Origin: Paenibacillus endoradicis
Lineage (GTDB): Bacteria; Bacillota; Bacilli; Paenibacillales; Paenibacillaceae
Assembly: GCF_024721975.1 (NCBI RefSeq)
Contig: NZ_JANQBB010000012.1
Span: forward strand, 3,195-67,194
Direction of reading: 5' to 3'
Length of the DNA stretch: 64,000 nt
Shown here: positions 27,855-40,100 of the stretch, in pieces
How positions within the stretch are numbered: position 1 is the first letter of the stretch
Layout of the letters: every line of letters begins with the position of its first letter
The notes under the pieces: model-generated
The model's input: the letters and a program-made list of their open reading frames with translations, nothing else
Database searches by the model: none
What the model was told of the DNA's origin: nothing
Translations under genes and position numbers: made by a program

Positions 27855-29933
27855 TTATTCACCTTTGTTTTTTGCAATAATCGCTTCAGCGATAGACTTA
27901 GGAACTTCTTCATAGTGAGAAAGCTCCATAGAGAATACGCCACGACCTTGAGTACCAGAACGTAGAGTTGTAGAATAACCAAACATCTCAGACAAAGGCA
28001 CTTTAGAACGAACAATTTGTGCACCTGAACGCATATCTGATCCTTCAATACGTCCACGACGAGAGCTGATCATACCCATTACATCACCGAAGTATTCTTC
28101 AGGAACTGTAACTTCTACTTTCATGATTGGCTCAAGAATAACTGGCATACATTTTTCTTTGGCAGCTTTAAGTGCCAGAGATCCTGCAATTTTGAACGCC
28201 ATCTCAGAAGAATCGACATCATGGTAAGAACCGTCAACAACAGTTGCTTTAACATCAACTAGTGGGTAACCAGCGATAACACCATTTTTCATTGATTCTT
28301 CAATACCAGCTTGGATTGGTCCGATATATTCACGAGGAATAGAACCACCCACGACTTTACTTTCAAAGACAAAGCCTGAACCAGCTTCAAGAGGTTCAAA
28401 TTCAACCCAGCAATGACCGAATTGACCTTTACCACCTGATTGACGAACAAATTTACCTTCCACTTTCGCAGCAGCTGTGAAAGTCTCACGGTATGCTACT
28501 TGAGGAGCACCAACAGTTGTCTCAACTTTGAATTCACGACGCATACGATCAACTAGGATTTCAAGGTGAAGCTCACCCATACCCGCGATGATTGTTTGGT
28601 TCGTTTCTTCGTCAGTGTAAGCACGGAAAGTTGGATCTTCTTCAGCAAGCTTAGAGATTGCAATACCAAGTTTATCTTGGTCAGCTTTCGTCTTAGGCTC
28701 GATAGCGATTTGAATAACTGGATCAGGGAAGTTCATGGATTCAAGGATAATTGGCGCCTTTTCATCACATAATGTATCACCAGTAGTAGTATCTTTCAAA
28801 CCTACAGCTGCTGCAATATCACCAGAGAATACTTCTTGAATCTCTTGACGGCTGTTTGCATGCATTTGTAGAATACGACCAACGCGCTCACGTTTACCTT
28901 TTGTAGAGTTCAATACGTAAGAACCTGATGCAAGAACACCAGAATATACGCGGAAGAACGTCAAACGACCAACGTAAGGATCCGTCATAATTTTGAAAGC
29001 TAGAGCAGAGAAAGGTGCTGAATCATCAGATGGACGGCTACTTTCAGTACCATCTTCTAATGTACCTTTAATTGCTTCGATGTCAACTGGAGCAGGTAGG
29101 TAATCTACTACTGCATCAAGAACCAATTGAACACCTTTGTTACGGTAAGATGAACCTGCTACGACAGGATAGATCTTAGTTTCACAAACGCCTTTACGAA
29201 GCGCAGATTTGATTTCTGGAATTGAAACTTCTTCGCCATCCAAATACTTCATCATTAGATCTTCGTCAAGCTCTGAAACTTTTTCTACCAAGATTGCACG
29301 TAACTCTTCAACTTGCTCCGCGTATTGTGCAGGAATTTCACCAACAACTGGATCTTTACCAGTATCATCAACATAAGTGTAAGACTTACGTTCGATAATA
29401 TCGATAACACCGATGAAATCATTTTCAGCACCCATAGGTACTTGAATTGCTACTGCATTAGCTTGTAGACGCTCACGCATGTCTTTAATTACATTTAGGT
29501 AATCAGCACCGATGATGTCCATTTTGTTAACGTAAGCAATACGAGGAACCCCGTATTTATCTGCTTGACGCCAAACAGTTTCAGACTGAGGCTCAACGCC
29601 TTCTTTAGCACTGAAAACCCCTACAGCTCCGTCCAATACACGAAGAGAACGTTCAACTTCAACGGTGAAGTCTACGTGACCCGGAGTATCGATGATATTG
29701 ATGCGGTTACCCTTCCAAGCGGCTGTTGTTGCAGCAGAAGTGATCGTGATACCACGCTCTTGCTCTTGCTCCATCCAGTCCATTGTTGCAGCACCTTCAT
29801 GTACCTCACCAATTTTGTGAGTACGTCCAGTGAAGAACAGGATACGCTCAGTTGTTGTAGTTTTACCTGCATCGATATGCGCCATGATACCGATATTACG
29901 TGTATTTTCCAAGGAGAACTCTCTTTTTGCCAT
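27855..29933 (-). CDS. fusA: Elongation factor G
   Basis: 692 residues, the canonical translocase. G1 is [15 protein letters not shown], switch [14 protein letters not shown]3 DTPGHVDF and G4 NKMDIIG. Domain II has [19 protein letters not shown], domain [19 protein letters not shown] and domain [16 protein letters not shown]. Positions known for fusidic-acid resistance look wild type as far as motif reading allows. It lies 27 bp after rpsG in the str operon. Confidence 0.98.
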   Translation of the reverse strand: MAKREFSLENTRNIGIMAHIDAGKTTTTERILFFTGRTHKIGEVHEGAATMDWMEQEQERGITITSAATTAAWKGNRINIIDTPGHVDFTVEVERSLRVLDGAVGVFSAKEGVEPQSETVWRQADKYGVPRIAYVNKMDIIGADYLNVIKDMRERLQANAVAIQVPMGAENDFIGVIDIIERKSYTYVDDTGKDPVVGEIPAQYAEQVEELRAILVEKVSELDEDLMMKYLDGEEVSIPEIKSALRKGVCETKIYPVVAGSSYRNKGVQLVLDAVVDYLPAPVDIEAIKGTLEDGTESSRPSDDSAPFSALAFKIMTDPYVGRLTFFRVYSGVLASGSYVLNSTKGKRERVGRILQMHANSRQEIQEVFSGDIAAAVGLKDTTTGDTLCDEKAPIILESMNFPDPVIQIAIEPKTKADQDKLGIAISKLAEEDPTFRAYTDEETNQTIIAGMGELHLEILVDRMRREFKVETTVGAPQVAYRETFTAAAKVEGKFVRQSGGKGQFGHCWVEFEPLEAGSGFVFESKVVGGSIPREYIGPIQAGIEESMKNGVIAGYPLVDVKATVVDGSYHDVDSSEMAFKIAGSLALKAAKEKCMPVILEPIMKVEVTVPEEYFGDVMGMISSRRGRIEGSDMRSGAQIVRSKVPLSEMFGYSTTLRSGTQGRGVFSMELSHYEEVPKSIAEAIIAKNKGE

Positions 29934-29960
29934 CGAATTTTCCTCTTTTCGTGGTTTATC

Positions 29961-30431
29961 CTACCAACGGTAGTGAGCGAAAGCTTTGTTAGCTTCAGCC
30001 ATTTTGTGTGTATCTTCGCGTTTCTTCACAGCTGCACCAGTGTTGTTCGATGCATCCATGATTTCAGCCGCCAAACGTTCTTCCATCGTTTTCTCACCGC
30101 GGTTACGGGAGTAGTTAACCAACCAACGTAATGCTAGAGCAGTACGACGTTCAGGTTTAACTTCGATAGGCACTTGATAGTTAGCACCACCTACACGGCG
30201 AGCTTTAACCTCAAGTACAGGCATGATGTTTTTCATTGCTGCTTCAAAAACTTCCATTGGATCATTTCCAGAACGTTCTTGAACCAATTTGAATGCATCA
30301 TACAAAATCGTTTGAGCAGTTCCTCTTTTACCGTCCAACATGATACGGTTGATAAGACGAGTTACCAATTTCGAATTATACAACGGATCTGGTAGCACAT
30401 CGCGTTTTGTAACAGGACCTTTGCGTGGCAT
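29961..30431 (-). CDS. rpsG: 30S ribosomal protein S7
   Basis: 156 residues from the ATG at 30431, where AAAGGGGG lies 8 bases upstream. The longer frame (30452) is rejected. S7 nucleates 30S head assembly and lies near the E site. [40 protein letters not shown] and [20 protein letters not shown] are diagnostic. It follows rpsL by 67 bp. Confidence 0.98.
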   Translation of the reverse strand: MPRKGPVTKRDVLPDPLYNSKLVTRLINRIMLDGKRGTAQTILYDAFKLVQERSGNDPMEVFEAAMKNIMPVLEVKARRVGGANYQVPIEVKPERRTALALRWLVNYSRNRGEKTMEERLAAEIMDASNNTGAAVKKREDTHKMAEANKAFAHYRW

Positions 30432-30498
30432 TAGAAGTCCCCCTTTCTTCAATAAATAATTTGTGTTGGTCTAACATTGCTCCGATTAGGAGTTGCCA

Positions 30499-30918
30499 TT
30501 ATTTTTTAACTTTAGGACGTTTAGTACCATATTTAGAACGAGCTTGCATACGGTTGTTTACACCTGCAGTATCAAGCGCACCACGAACGATGTGATAACG
30601 AACCCCTGCTAAGTCTTTTACTCGACCACCACGGATAAGTACCACGCTGTGCTCTTGAAGGTTATGTCCGATACCTGGAATGTACGCTGTAACCTCTACA
30701 CGGTTAGTAAGACGTACACGGGCATATTTACGAAGCGCGGAGTTCGGCTTCCTTGGAGTCATAGTACCTACACGAGTACAAACACCACGTTTTTGTGGAG
30801 ATCTAGTTTCAGTAGCTTCACGTTTAAGAGCATTAAAACCTCTTTGCAATGCTGGTGATTTTGATTTAACAACTTTAGCTTGGCGTCCTTTACGAACTAG
30901 CTGATTAATTGTTGGCAT
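30499..30918 (-). CDS. rpsL: 30S ribosomal protein S12 with Arg56
   Basis: 139 residues. S12 is at the decoding centre. [40 protein letters not shown] and [20 protein letters not shown] identify it. The decoding loop reads TPRKPNS: residue 56 is Arg (codon AGG), where B. subtilis and E. coli (K42) have Lys. Lys-to-Arg at this residue is a classical streptomycin-resistance change in those species. The second hot spot (K in GGRVKDL) is normal. First gene of the str operon behind its own promoter. The L7Ae-like gene usual upstream is absent. Confidence 0.97.
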   Translation of the reverse strand: MPTINQLVRKGRQAKVVKSKSPALQRGFNALKREATETRSPQKRGVCTRVGTMTPRKPNSALRKYARVRLTNRVEVTAYIPGIGHNLQEHSVVLIRGGRVKDLAGVRYHIVRGALDTAGVNNRMQARSKYGTKRPKVKK

Positions 30919-31048
30919 GTTGCCACCCCCTTCCCATAATTATGTCATTTATATTGGTAGACATCTCACCCAAATTCAAGCCCACAGATCCAGGCGGTTC
31001 ATAATGAAGTTGCATATACCCATACCCGATCACTAGGCGCACTACAAT

Positions 31049-31078
31049 ATATTAGCACTAAGTGAATGGAGATGTCAA
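31049..31078 (-). promoter_or_regulatory. Promoter of the str operon (rpsL-rpsG-fusA-tuf)
   Basis: TTGACA (31078-31073), 18 bases, TAATAT (31054-31049), about 120 bases before rpsL and downstream of the rpoC terminator. The leader has no ORF. Confidence 0.65.
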
Positions 31079-31138
31079 GCAGTAGACTAACACTTTACTT
31101 TTGAATTTTTGAATCCTCTGCATTTCATTACATTAAAA

Positions 31139-31183
31139 AGCGATAGATCCTCATACACGTAAACGTGATGAAAATCTACCGCT
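31139..31183 (-). terminator. Terminator after rpoC
   Basis: In minus-strand RNA, AGCGGTAGAT pairs with ATCTATCGCT (one G-U), and inside it TCATCACGT pairs with ACGTGTATGA. UUUUU follows. It separates the rpoBC unit from the str operon. Confidence 0.8.
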
Positions 31184-31197
31184 AGATTTAACAGCAA

Positions 31198-34100
31198 TTA
31201 AGCTTTTTCTACAGTAATCGCTTCACTCTGCTCATCTGAAAGAACCGCTGTTCCAGCAGTTTCTTCAATGCCTGCAAAGCGAATGTTACGGTAACGTTGC
31301 ATACCAGTACCGGCAGGGATTAGCTTACCGATAATAACGTTCTCTTTAAGACCGAGCAATTGGTCAACTTTACCTTTGATCGCTGCATCAGTAAGAACAC
31401 GTGTTGTTTCTTGGAATGATGCGGCAGACAAGAAGGAATCAGTTTCAAGAGATGCTTTAGTAATACCAAGTAGTACAGGCTTAGCAATAGCTGGATCTTT
31501 ACCCGTCAGAATTGCATCAAGGTTCGCCGCTTCATATTCATGCATATCCACGAATGAACCAGGTAATAGTGTAGTATCACCAGCAATAACGATACGGATT
31601 TTACGTAGCATTTGCTTAATCATAACCTCAATGTGTTTATCATTGATTTCTACACCTTGGTTACGATATACGCGTTGTACTTCTTGTAGAATATAGTTTT
31701 GAACGCCACGAATACCTTTGATACGTAGCATATCTTTAGGGTCGATAGAACCATCAGTAAGTTCATCTCCGGCTTCAACATGCTGACCTTCAGTTACACG
31801 AATACGAGATCCGTAAGTAACAGGGTATTCTTTGGATTCTGCTTCACCTTGAATTTCAATAACACGACGATCTTTCGTCTCATGAATTTTCTTCACGACA
31901 CCATCAAGCTCAGAAATAAGTGCTTGACCTTTAGGATTACGTGCTTCGAATAGTTCTTGGATACGCGGAAGACCTTGTGTAATATCATCTCCGGCTACAC
32001 CGCCCGTATGGAACGTACGCATTGTCAACTGTGTTCCTGGCTCACCGATAGATTGAGCTGCGATAATACCAACCGCTTCACCAATCTCAACGTGCTTACC
32101 AGTAGCAAGGTTACGACCATAACATACTTTACATACGCCGTGACGAGCACGACAGCTAAGTACAGAACGGATTTGAAGTTTTTCAACACCGGCTTCAACG
32201 ATTGTTTCAGCTTTATCTGCATCGATAAGTTCATTACGGTTAACAAGAACTTCACCAGTTTTCGGATGACGAACCGTTTCGAATGAATAACGACCTTCAA
32301 TACGGTCAAATAGGTCTTCAATAACCTCTTTACCATCTTGAATTTTGCTAACGATAAAGCCTTTATCAGTACCACAATCTTCTTCACGAACGATAACATC
32401 TTGCGCAACGTCAACTAGACGACGAGTTAGGTAACCTGAATCGGCTGTACGTAACGCTGTATCGGCAAGACCTTTACGAGCACCATGCGTAGAGATAAAG
32501 TACTCTAGTACTGTAAGGCCTTCACGGAAGTTAGATTTGATCGGTAACTCAATGATACGACCAGATGGATTGGCCATTAGACCACGCATACCACCAAGTT
32601 GTGTAATTTGAGATTTATTACCACGGGCTTTAGAGTCAACCATAAGCATGATGTTATTATAGCGATCCATAGATTTCATTAGGACTTCTGTAATTTCATC
32701 CTTACACTTACTCCAAATGCTAATGATACGGTCATAACGCTCTTCATTCGTAATAAGACCACGACGATATTGGTTCATAACTGTTGCTACTTTATCTTCT
32801 GATAGTTTCATAATTCCAGCTTTTTCTTTTGGAATAATGATATCAGATACACCGATAGTAATACCGGCTTTAGTAGAATAAGTGAAACCAAGCTCTTTGA
32901 TCAAATCAAGAATAACAGACGTTTTAGTTGTGTGATATTTACGGAAACATTCCGCGATAATTGTTCCTAGGTAGTCTTTACCAACCGCAGGAGCTATCGG
33001 GAAGTCATTCATAATTTTTTGTAGGTCAGCACCTTTTTCGTATACGAAATAGTGATCAGGAATACCATTAATCAAGTTAGTTTTAGTCGCTTCGTTGATA
33101 TAAGGGAATTCAGATGGGAATATTTCGTTGAAAATTACTTTACCTACTGTTGTGCAAAGAAGTGCTTCATTTTGTTTATCTGTAAAGCTTGTTTTGTTCA
33201 AAGCTTTGGCAGGGATAACAATACGAGCATGAAGAGCCGCAGCACCACGTTGATAAGAAGAAACTACTTCATTCACCGTAGCATAGATACCGCCACTACC
33301 TTTAGCTTCTTTGTTGTCCATTGTAAGGTAGAATGAACCTAGAACCATATCCTGAGACGGTGTAACTACTGGCTTACCATCTTTAGGGTTCAAGATATTA
33401 CCAGAAGCAAGCATAAGCATACGAGCTTCAGCTTGAGCTTCAGCAGACAATGGAACGTGAACCGCCATTTGGTCACCATCAAAGTCAGCGTTATAAGCTG
33501 TACATACTAATGGATGCAATTTAATTGCGCGACCTTCAACAAGAATCGGTTCAAATGCTTGAATACCAAGTCTATGCAATGTTGGGGCACGGTTTAGAAG
33601 GACTGGATGCTCTCTAATAACTTCTTCAAGTACATCCCAAACTTCTGCACTTACACGCTCAACTTTACGCTTAGCACTCTTAATGTTATGTGCTAGACCT
33701 TTATTAACAAGTTCTTTCATAACGAAAGGCTTGAACAATTCTAGCGCCATTTCTTTTGGTAAACCACATTGGTACATTTTCAAGTTAGGACCTACAACGA
33801 TAACCGAACGACCAGAATAGTCGACACGTTTACCTAGTAAGTTCTGACGGAAACGACCTTGTTTACCTTTAAGCATATGAGACAATGATTTTAATGGACG
33901 GTTACCAGGACCCGTTACAGGGCGGCCACGACGACCATTATCGATCAATGCATCAACAGCTTCTTGAAGCATACGTTTCTCATTTTGCACGATAATATCA
34001 GGAGCACCAAGATCAAGAAGACGTTTTAGGCGGTTATTACGGTTAATAACACGACGATATAGATCATTCAAGTCAGATGTAGCAAAACGACCACCATCTA

Positions 34101-34830
34101 ATTGAACCATCGGACGAAGTTCTGGAGGAATGACAGGAAGTACATCCATAACCATCCACTCAGGCATATTACCGGAATTACGGAATGCTTCAACTACTTC
34201 AAGACGTTTAATCGCACGATTACGACGTTGGCCTTGAGCAGTGCGCAATTCTTCCTTCAACGTTACTAGTTCACCTTCAATATCAATATCTTGAAGCAAT
34301 TTCTTGACAGCTTCAGCACCCATGCCTGCTTGGAAACCATAACCATATTTTTCACGGTAGCTACGATATTCCTTCTCGGACAATAGTTGTTTTTTCTCAA
34401 GTGGAGTTTCACCAGGATCAGTTACAACATATGATGCAAAATAGATAATCTCTTCAAGAGAACGAGGAGACATATCTAGCGCTAGACCCATACGACTTGG
34501 AATACCTTTAAAGTACCAAATATGAGTGACAGGCGCTGCTAATTCAATGTGCGCCATACGTTCACGACGTACTTTAGCACGAGTGACTTCAACGCCACAG
34601 CGATCACAAACTACGCCTTTATAACGTACACGTTTGTATTTACCGCAATGACATTCCCAGTCCTTTGTTGGTCCGAAAATCTTTTCACAGAAAAGACCTT
34701 CTTTCTCCGGTTTCAACGTTCTATAATTGATGGTTTCCGGCTTTTTAACCTCTCCGCGGGACCATGAGCGAATCTTGTCTGGCGATGCCAAACCAATTTT
34801 CATATACTCGAAGTTGTTCACGTCCAACAA
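31198..34830 (-). CDS. rpoC: DNA-directed RNA polymerase subunit beta'
   Basis: 1210 residues from a TTG at 34830, giving M-L-D-V-N-N as in B. subtilis. AAGGAGG lies 8 bases upstream, and the ATG at 34851 would put the SD inside the gene. The zinc site 1 is [20 protein letters not shown]. The catalytic magnesium motif is [12 protein letters not shown]. The bridge helix and trigger loop are in [21 protein letters not shown] second zinc site is [19 protein letters not shown]. It follows rpoB by 107 bp containing a hairpin and ends at a strong terminator. Confidence 0.98.
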   Translation of the reverse strand: MLDVNNFEYMKIGLASPDKIRSWSRGEVKKPETINYRTLKPEKEGLFCEKIFGPTKDWECHCGKYKRVRYKGVVCDRCGVEVTRAKVRRERMAHIELAAPVTHIWYFKGIPSRMGLALDMSPRSLEEIIYFASYVVTDPGETPLEKKQLLSEKEYRSYREKYGYGFQAGMGAEAVKKLLQDIDIEGELVTLKEELRTAQGQRRNRAIKRLEVVEAFRNSGNMPEWMVMDVLPVIPPELRPMVQLDGGRFATSDLNDLYRRVINRNNRLKRLLDLGAPDIIVQNEKRMLQEAVDALIDNGRRGRPVTGPGNRPLKSLSHMLKGKQGRFRQNLLGKRVDYSGRSVIVVGPNLKMYQCGLPKEMALELFKPFVMKELVNKGLAHNIKSAKRKVERVSAEVWDVLEEVIREHPVLLNRAPTLHRLGIQAFEPILVEGRAIKLHPLVCTAYNADFDGDQMAVHVPLSAEAQAEARMLMLASGNILNPKDGKPVVTPSQDMVLGSFYLTMDNKEAKGSGGIYATVNEVVSSYQRGAAALHARIVIPAKALNKTSFTDKQNEALLCTTVGKVIFNEIFPSEFPYINEATKTNLINGIPDHYFVYEKGADLQKIMNDFPIAPAVGKDYLGTIIAECFRKYHTTKTSVILDLIKELGFTYSTKAGITIGVSDIIIPKEKAGIMKLSEDKVATVMNQYRRGLITNEERYDRIISIWSKCKDEITEVLMKSMDRYNNIMLMVDSKARGNKSQITQLGGMRGLMANPSGRIIELPIKSNFREGLTVLEYFISTHGARKGLADTALRTADSGYLTRRLVDVAQDVIVREEDCGTDKGFIVSKIQDGKEVIEDLFDRIEGRYSFETVRHPKTGEVLVNRNELIDADKAETIVEAGVEKLQIRSVLSCRARHGVCKVCYGRNLATGKHVEIGEAVGIIAAQSIGEPGTQLTMRTFHTGGVAGDDITQGLPRIQELFEARNPKGQALISELDGVVKKIHETKDRRVIEIQGEAESKEYPVTYGSRIRVTEGQHVEAGDELTDGSIDPKDMLRIKGIRGVQNYILQEVQRVYRNQGVEINDKHIEVMIKQMLRKIRIVIAGDTTLLPGSFVDMHEYEAANLDAILTGKDPAIAKPVLLGITKASLETDSFLSAASFQETTRVLTDAAIKGKVDQLLGLKENVIIGKLIPAGTGMQRYRNIRFAGIEETAGTAVLSDEQSEAITVEKA

Positions 34831-34869
34831 GGAGCAACCCTCCTTCGTCATGTATGACTATGTCTTATT

Positions 34870-34930
34870 AAGCACCAAACTTCAATCAGCGAGAGTATTC
34901 TCTACACTGACTGAAGCTTAGTTTGTGCTT
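34870..34930 (-). promoter_or_regulatory. Stem-loop between rpoB and rpoC
   Basis: AAGCACCAAACTTCAATCAG (34870-34889) pairs, with small interruptions, with 34907-34930 (CTGACTGAAG, AGTTTGTGCTT). It fills most of the rpoB-rpoC gap. The U-tract is weak, so processing or partial termination is more likely than full termination. Confidence 0.55.
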
Positions 34931-34937
34931 TGTGAAA

Positions 34938-37900
34938 TTATGCTAAATCAAGATTATCTTCATCTTCTTCAGTAAACTCTTCATCTTGTGATTCTGAGTT
35001 ACTAGCTACTACAGGAGCAGTTTCGAATGCTTCAACTTCAACGTCGTCAAGGTTAAGCTTTTCGCTCGTACCGTCATCGTCGTCATCCATCTCTTTCATT
35101 TCGATCTCTTCTTCGTTTTCCGATAGGATCTTAACGTCCATACCCAAACTTTGAAGCTCCTTAATCAATACTTTGAATGATTCTGGAACGCCTGGTTCTG
35201 GAACATTTTCACCTTTAACGATGGATTCGTATGTTTTCACACGTCCAACAACGTCATCGGATTTAACAGTAAGAATTTCTTGTAGTGTATACGCAGCACC
35301 ATATGCTTCAAGTGCCCATACCTCCATCTCACCGAAACGCTGTCCACCAAATTGAGCTTTACCTCCAAGTGGCTGTTGTGTAACAAGTGAGTAAGGACCA
35401 GTAGAACGAGCATGGATTTTATCTTCAACCATATGCGCCAGTTTGATCATGTACATGACACCAACTGTAACTTCACGTTCAAACTCATCACCGGTACGTC
35501 CATCATAAAGAATAGTTTTACCGCTACGGTTCATACCAGCTTCTTCCATAGTATCGAAGACGTCATTCTCATTGGCACCATCGAATACTGGAGTTGCAGC
35601 ATGAATTCCAAGCAATTTACAAGCCATACCTAAGTGAACCTCAAGCGCTTGACCGATGTTCATACGTGATGGTACGCCTAGTGGGTTAAGAACAACCTCT
35701 ACTGGAGTTCCATCTGGTAAGAACGGCATATCTTCTTCTGCCATAATACGTGCGATGACACCTTTGTTACCGTGACGTCCCGCCATTTTATCGCCTTCAG
35801 AGATTTTACGTTTTTGAGCAATGTATACACGTACTAGATGATTAACTCCCGGTGGAAGTTCATCGCCATTTTCACGAGTAAATACTTTGACATCAACAAC
35901 GATACCAGTCGTACCATGCGGTACACGTAGAGAAGTATCACGAACTTCACGAGCTTTCTCACCAAAGATCGCATGTAGTAGACGTTCTTCAGCAGTAAGT
36001 TCTGTTACACCTTTAGGCGTAACTTTACCAACTAGAATGTCACCAGAATTAATCTCAGCACCAACGCGGATTATACCACGTTCATCAAGATTGCGAAGTG
36101 CGTCTTCACCAACGTTAGGAATGTCACGAGTAATTTCCTCTGGTCCAAGCTTCGTATCACGAGCTTCAGATTCATACTCTTCTATATGGATAGATGTATA
36201 AACATCTTCTTTAACTAGTTTTTCACTAAGTAGGATAGCATCCTCATAGTTATAACCTTCCCAAGTCATAAACGCGACAACCACGTTACGACCTAGAGCC
36301 AATTCACCCTTCTCAGTAGAAGGACCATCCGCAAGAATATCACCTTTTTTGATGACATCACCTTTACGAACTAGTGGACGTTGGTTAATACAAGTACCTT
36401 GGTTAGAACGCATAAATTTGTGAATCTTATGTCTAACTAGATCACCTTGTACTTCCTTACCGTCTACGATTTCTACACGACGAAGAAGAATTTCATTTGC
36501 TGTAGCACGTTCGATGACACCATCAAATTTGGCTACAACACATACACCCGAATCTTTAGCTGCCTTATGCTCCATACCAGTACCAACAAGTGGTGATCTA
36601 GGGATAAGCAAAGGAACTGCTTGACGTTGCATGTTCGATCCCATTAGCGCACGGTTGGAGTCATCATTCTCTAGGAATGGAATCAACGCTGTCGCAACAG
36701 AAACGACTTGCTTAGGCGATACATCCATATAGTCAACACGGCTACTTGGCATTGTTAAGATGTTATCAGCTTGCTTATTGAAACGTACAATCGTTTCTTT
36801 CTCAGCAAACTTACTATCATCCGTAAGTGGTGCATTCGCTTGTGCAACAATATAGTTATATTCCTCATCGGCAGTCATGTAAGAGATACGCTCTGTTACA
36901 ATGCCTGTTTCAGGATCAACCCAACGATATGGAGCTTCAATGAAACCATATTCATTGATACGTGCATATGTTGACAAGGAGTTGATCAAACCGATGTTTG
37001 GTCCCTCTGGCGTTTCAATCGGACACATACGACCATAGTGAGAGTTATGAACGTCACGCACTTCAAAGCCTGCGCGTTCACGCGTCAAACCACCGGGTCC
37101 TAGTGCAGATAGACGACGCTTATGCGTCAATTCCGCTAGTGGGTTTGTTTGGTCCATAAATTGAGACAATTGAGAAGAACCGAAGAACTCCTTAATTGAT
37201 GCAATTACAGGACGAATATTAATTAACGCTTGAGGCGTAATAGCATTAGCATCCTGAATCGACATTCTCTCACGAACAACACGTTCCATACGAGAAAGAC
37301 CGATACGGAATTGGTTTTGTAGCAATTCGCCAACTGAACGCAAACGACGGTTACCTAAATGGTCAATATCGTCTACATCGCCTACACCTTGTAATAAGTT
37401 AAGGAAGTAGTTGATAGAAGAGATAATATCTGCAGGCGTAATATGCTTAACAGATTTATCAATAATACCGTTAGCGATAATTTTGATGATTTTGGTATCA
37501 TCATTAGGAGCATACACACTAATCGTTTGAAGAGGAATATCATGGGATTCTAACACACCGTTACCAACGGAATATGTTTTGAAGCCGATATCTGATTCAA
37601 GACGATCAAGAATTTGGTCTAGTATACGACGGTCAATCACTTGTCCCTTTTCAGCAACAATTTCACCAGTCGAAGCATCAATCAAATCTTCTGCAAGACG
37701 TTGATTGAACAGACGATTCTTAATGTGAAGCTTCTTGTTAATCTTGTAACGACCAACATTCGCCAAATCATAGCGTTTTGGATCGAAGAAACGAGCAACT
37801 AGCAAGCTTCTAGCATTATCCAATGTCGGAGGTTCACCTGGACGAAGACGCTCATAGATTTCAATCAGAGCTTTCTCTGTTGAATCTGTGCTGTCTTTAT

Positions 37901-38561
37901 CAAGTGTGTTACTGATGTATTCATCATGACCAAGAAGATCAAGAATTTCAGCATCAGTACCAAATCCAAGCGCACGAAGAAGTACTGTTACTGGGATTTT
38001 GCGTGTACGGTCAATACGAACGTAGACGATATCCTTAGCATCAGTTTCAAGCTCAAGCCATGCACCACGGTTAGGAATTACAGTAGCCGTGAATGCTTTT
38101 TTACCGTTTTTATCAACTTTAGTGCTGAAATACACACTCGGGGATCGTACCAATTGGCTGACGATAACGCGTTCCGCCCCGTTAATGATAAACGTGCCGG
38201 TCTCTGTCATTAGTGGGAAATCACCCATAAAGACTTCTTGTTCCTTAACCTCGCCTGTCTCCTTGTTGATTAAACGCACTTTCACGCGTAAAGGAGCTGC
38301 AAACGTAACATCCCGTTCTTTCGATTCATCGACTGAATATTTCGGTTCACCTAAGCTGTAATCAATAAACTCAAGCGATAAATTGCCCGTAAAGTCCGAA
38401 ATCGGAGAGATATCCTGGAATAACTCAATTAAGTCATTGTCCAAAAATTTCTCATACGATTTTTGTTGGATTTCAATCAGGTTCGGGACTTCCAGCACCT
38501 CTTTGATTCGACTGTAGCTCCTACGAGTACGTCGACCATACTGAACAAGTTGTCCTGCCAA
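34938..38561 (-). CDS. rpoB: DNA-directed RNA polymerase subunit beta
   Basis: 1207 residues from the TTG at 38561 (M-A-G-Q-L-V-Q-Y-G, matching B. subtilis M-T-G-Q-L-V-Q-Y-G), with GTGAGG 5-6 bases upstream. The upstream ATG would include the SD. The rifampicin-binding cluster [20 protein letters not shown] and [12 protein letters not shown] is wild type, predicting rifampicin sensitivity. [20 protein letters not shown] and the beta-beta' contact [18 protein letters not shown] are normal. The acidic C-tail ([14 protein letters not shown], then [14 protein letters not shown]) is longer than in E. coli, as is common in Bacillales. Confidence 0.98.
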   Translation of the reverse strand: MAGQLVQYGRRTRRSYSRIKEVLEVPNLIEIQQKSYEKFLDNDLIELFQDISPISDFTGNLSLEFIDYSLGEPKYSVDESKERDVTFAAPLRVKVRLINKETGEVKEQEVFMGDFPLMTETGTFIINGAERVIVSQLVRSPSVYFSTKVDKNGKKAFTATVIPNRGAWLELETDAKDIVYVRIDRTRKIPVTVLLRALGFGTDAEILDLLGHDEYISNTLDKDSTDSTEKALIEIYERLRPGEPPTLDNARSLLVARFFDPKRYDLANVGRYKINKKLHIKNRLFNQRLAEDLIDASTGEIVAEKGQVIDRRILDQILDRLESDIGFKTYSVGNGVLESHDIPLQTISVYAPNDDTKIIKIIANGIIDKSVKHITPADIISSINYFLNLLQGVGDVDDIDHLGNRRLRSVGELLQNQFRIGLSRMERVVRERMSIQDANAITPQALINIRPVIASIKEFFGSSQLSQFMDQTNPLAELTHKRRLSALGPGGLTRERAGFEVRDVHNSHYGRMCPIETPEGPNIGLINSLSTYARINEYGFIEAPYRWVDPETGIVTERISYMTADEEYNYIVAQANAPLTDDSKFAEKETIVRFNKQADNILTMPSSRVDYMDVSPKQVVSVATALIPFLENDDSNRALMGSNMQRQAVPLLIPRSPLVGTGMEHKAAKDSGVCVVAKFDGVIERATANEILLRRVEIVDGKEVQGDLVRHKIHKFMRSNQGTCINQRPLVRKGDVIKKGDILADGPSTEKGELALGRNVVVAFMTWEGYNYEDAILLSEKLVKEDVYTSIHIEEYESEARDTKLGPEEITRDIPNVGEDALRNLDERGIIRVGAEINSGDILVGKVTPKGVTELTAEERLLHAIFGEKAREVRDTSLRVPHGTTGIVVDVKVFTRENGDELPPGVNHLVRVYIAQKRKISEGDKMAGRHGNKGVIARIMAEEDMPFLPDGTPVEVVLNPLGVPSRMNIGQALEVHLGMACKLLGIHAATPVFDGANENDVFDTMEEAGMNRSGKTILYDGRTGDEFEREVTVGVMYMIKLAHMVEDKIHARSTGPYSLVTQQPLGGKAQFGGQRFGEMEVWALEAYGAAYTLQEILTVKSDDVVGRVKTYESIVKGENVPEPGVPESFKVLIKELQSLGMDVKILSENEEEIEMKEMDDDDDGTSEKLNLDDVEVEAFETAPVVASNSESQDEEFTEEDEDNLDLA

Positions 38562-38661
38562 CTTAACCTCACCCCTCATGTCTGTCTAACAGCAACGTAA
38601 TTTCCACAGCTGTTGCGATAACTACATATTATGACTATAGTTATCATAAAAATAAAGAAAA

Positions 38662-38691
38662 GCCCTTATCGAATACTTTCGAAAAAAGAGC
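38662..38691 (-). terminator. Possible attenuator in the rpoB leader
   Basis: In minus-strand RNA, GCTCTTTTTTCGAA pairs with TTCGATAAGGGC (some G-U), followed by UUUUCUUUAUUUUU. It sits about 180 bases after the candidate promoter and 100 bases before rpoB. Confidence 0.5.
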
Positions 38692-38868
38692 ATGTTTCTG
38701 GCAGTTAACCATCCGTCACGCGATAACGAAGGTCATATCAAGTAATTTTGCCCAAATTCTTACTGTTTACTCAAAAAATACCAAATTATTTCAAATCGCG
38801 TACAATTCGGCACTTGACATTTTAGTTAACTAAAGAGATTATAAGCAATTTTATGCTGACATTCCACA

Positions 38869-38897
38869 ATACTAACATATTAGAAATGTCAAGTCAA
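38869..38897 (-). promoter_or_regulatory. Candidate promoter of rpoBC
   Basis: TTGACT (38897-38892), 17 bases, TAGTAT (38874-38869). It follows the methyltransferase stop by about 40 bp, and the roughly 300-base leader contains a terminator-like hairpin. Confidence 0.5.
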
Positions 38898-38936
38898 ATG
38901 TTTTTGAGTCTTTTCAGTATAATTTTCATAAAAATG

Positions 38937-39539
38937 TTATTTAGCTTTTACCGCCTTGAAAATACGATACCCTTTATCCTTGGTCACTTCTTCAACTTCA
39001 CCGAATAATTGTTCCAATTTTTCGAATGCTGAAGGAGCACCTTGTTTCTTTTGAATAACAATCCACATACTACCGCCAGCATTGAGCAAGTTATAACCTT
39101 CTTCAAAAACACGATGTACAACTACTTTACCAGCACGAATCGGTGGATTACTAATGATGCAATCAAAATGTTGATCTTTCACTGATTCATAAAGATCACT
39201 TTGTAATACAGTTACATTACTTACTCCATTTTGTTTGGCATTAGCTTTGCTTAGTTGTACCGCTCGCTCATTAATATCAATCATTGTGATGTGACCTTGT
39301 GGCGCGAGCTTAGCTGCAGTAATTCCAATCGGGCCATAGCCACAACCTACATCTAATACGGTAGCATTCTCAGCAAATTGCATGACATCTATCAATACTT
39401 GACTACCATAATCAACACCAGATTTTGAAAATACTCCAGCATCGGTTGCTAGTTTAATATTAAAACCTCTTAAATTCCATTCACGTTGTTGCTTTGAACT
39501 TGCTACTGTTGGTTGCTTTGAATAGTAATGATTGGACAA
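38937..39539 (-). CDS. Class I SAM-dependent methyltransferase, RsmC/YbxB family
   Basis: 200 residues from the TTG at 39539, giving M-S-N-H-Y-Y-S-K-Q-P, aligned with B. subtilis YbxB. The SAM site is TVLDVGCGYGPIGITAAKLA, the acidic residue MIDINERAV, and the catalytic NPPIRAGK is the N6-adenine/N2-guanine methyltransferase NPPY-type motif. E. coli RsmC methylates G1207 of 16S rRNA. This is the short single-domain form, and its substrate is inferred, not shown. It sits between rplL and rpoB as in B. subtilis. Confidence 0.88.
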   Translation of the reverse strand: MSNHYYSKQPTVASSKQQREWNLRGFNIKLATDAGVFSKSGVDYGSQVLIDVMQFAENATVLDVGCGYGPIGITAAKLAPQGHITMIDINERAVQLSKANAKQNGVSNVTVLQSDLYESVKDQHFDCIISNPPIRAGKVVVHRVFEEGYNLLNAGGSMWIVIQKKQGAPSAFEKLEQLFGEVEEVTKDKGYRIFKAVKAK

Positions 39540-39573
39540 CCGTTTCACCAACCTTCAATCGTTCATATAAGAA

Positions 39574-39601
39574 GCCCCTTGAAACCTAGGCTTCAAGGGG
39601 C
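39574..39601 (-). terminator. Terminator after rplL
   Basis: GCCCCTTGAA (39574-39583) pairs with TTCAAGGGGC (39592-39601), a 10-bp perfect stem with loop ACCTAGGC. On the minus strand it is followed by UUCUUAU. It probably limits readthrough into the methyltransferase and rpoBC. Confidence 0.75.
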
Positions 39602-39648
39602 TCTGTTATACTCGCCATTTAGTTAGCAAGTAAGATTGTATCCGTTAA

Positions 39649-40011
39649 TTACTTAACTTCTACAGATGCGCCAGCTTCTTCAAGTTTAGCTTTAATAGCG
39701 TCTGCATCTTCTTGGCTAATGCCTTCTTTAACTGCTTTAGGAGCGCCATCAACAAGTTCTTTAGCTTCTTTCAAGCCAAGACCAGTGATTTCACGAACAG
39801 CTTTGATTACGTTGATTTTAGAAGGACCAGCGTTGTTAAGGATAACATCGAATTCAGTTTGAGCAGCAGCAGCAGTATCTCCGCCACCAGCAACTGCAGC
39901 AACTGGAGCTGCAGCAGTTACGCCGAATTCTTCTTCGATAGCTTTAACAAGATCGTTTAATTCAAGAACAGTCATACCTTTAATTGATTCTAAGATTTGT
40001 TCATTAGACAT
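39649..40011 (-). CDS. rplL: 50S ribosomal protein L7/L12
   Basis: 120 residues from the ATG at 40011, with GGAGG 7 bases upstream. A 17-residue extension in the longer frame is not part of the family. L7/L12 dimers form the stalk that recruits GTPase factors. [20 protein letters not shown] is the dimerisation N-domain. The Ala-rich hinge follows, then the C-domain with [20 protein letters not shown] and [20 protein letters not shown]. It follows rplJ by 89 bp. Confidence 0.98.
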   Translation of the reverse strand: MSNEQILESIKGMTVLELNDLVKAIEEEFGVTAAAPVAAVAGGGDTAAAAQTEFDVILNNAGPSKINVIKAVREITGLGLKEAKELVDGAPKAVKEGISQEDADAIKAKLEEAGASVEVK

Positions 40012-40100
40012 GATATTACCTCCGGTAATTATATTATTTTTTTGGTTTGATTTGCGATGCAAGATGCATCAATGTTGAAGCATAAATCTATGAAACGAAA

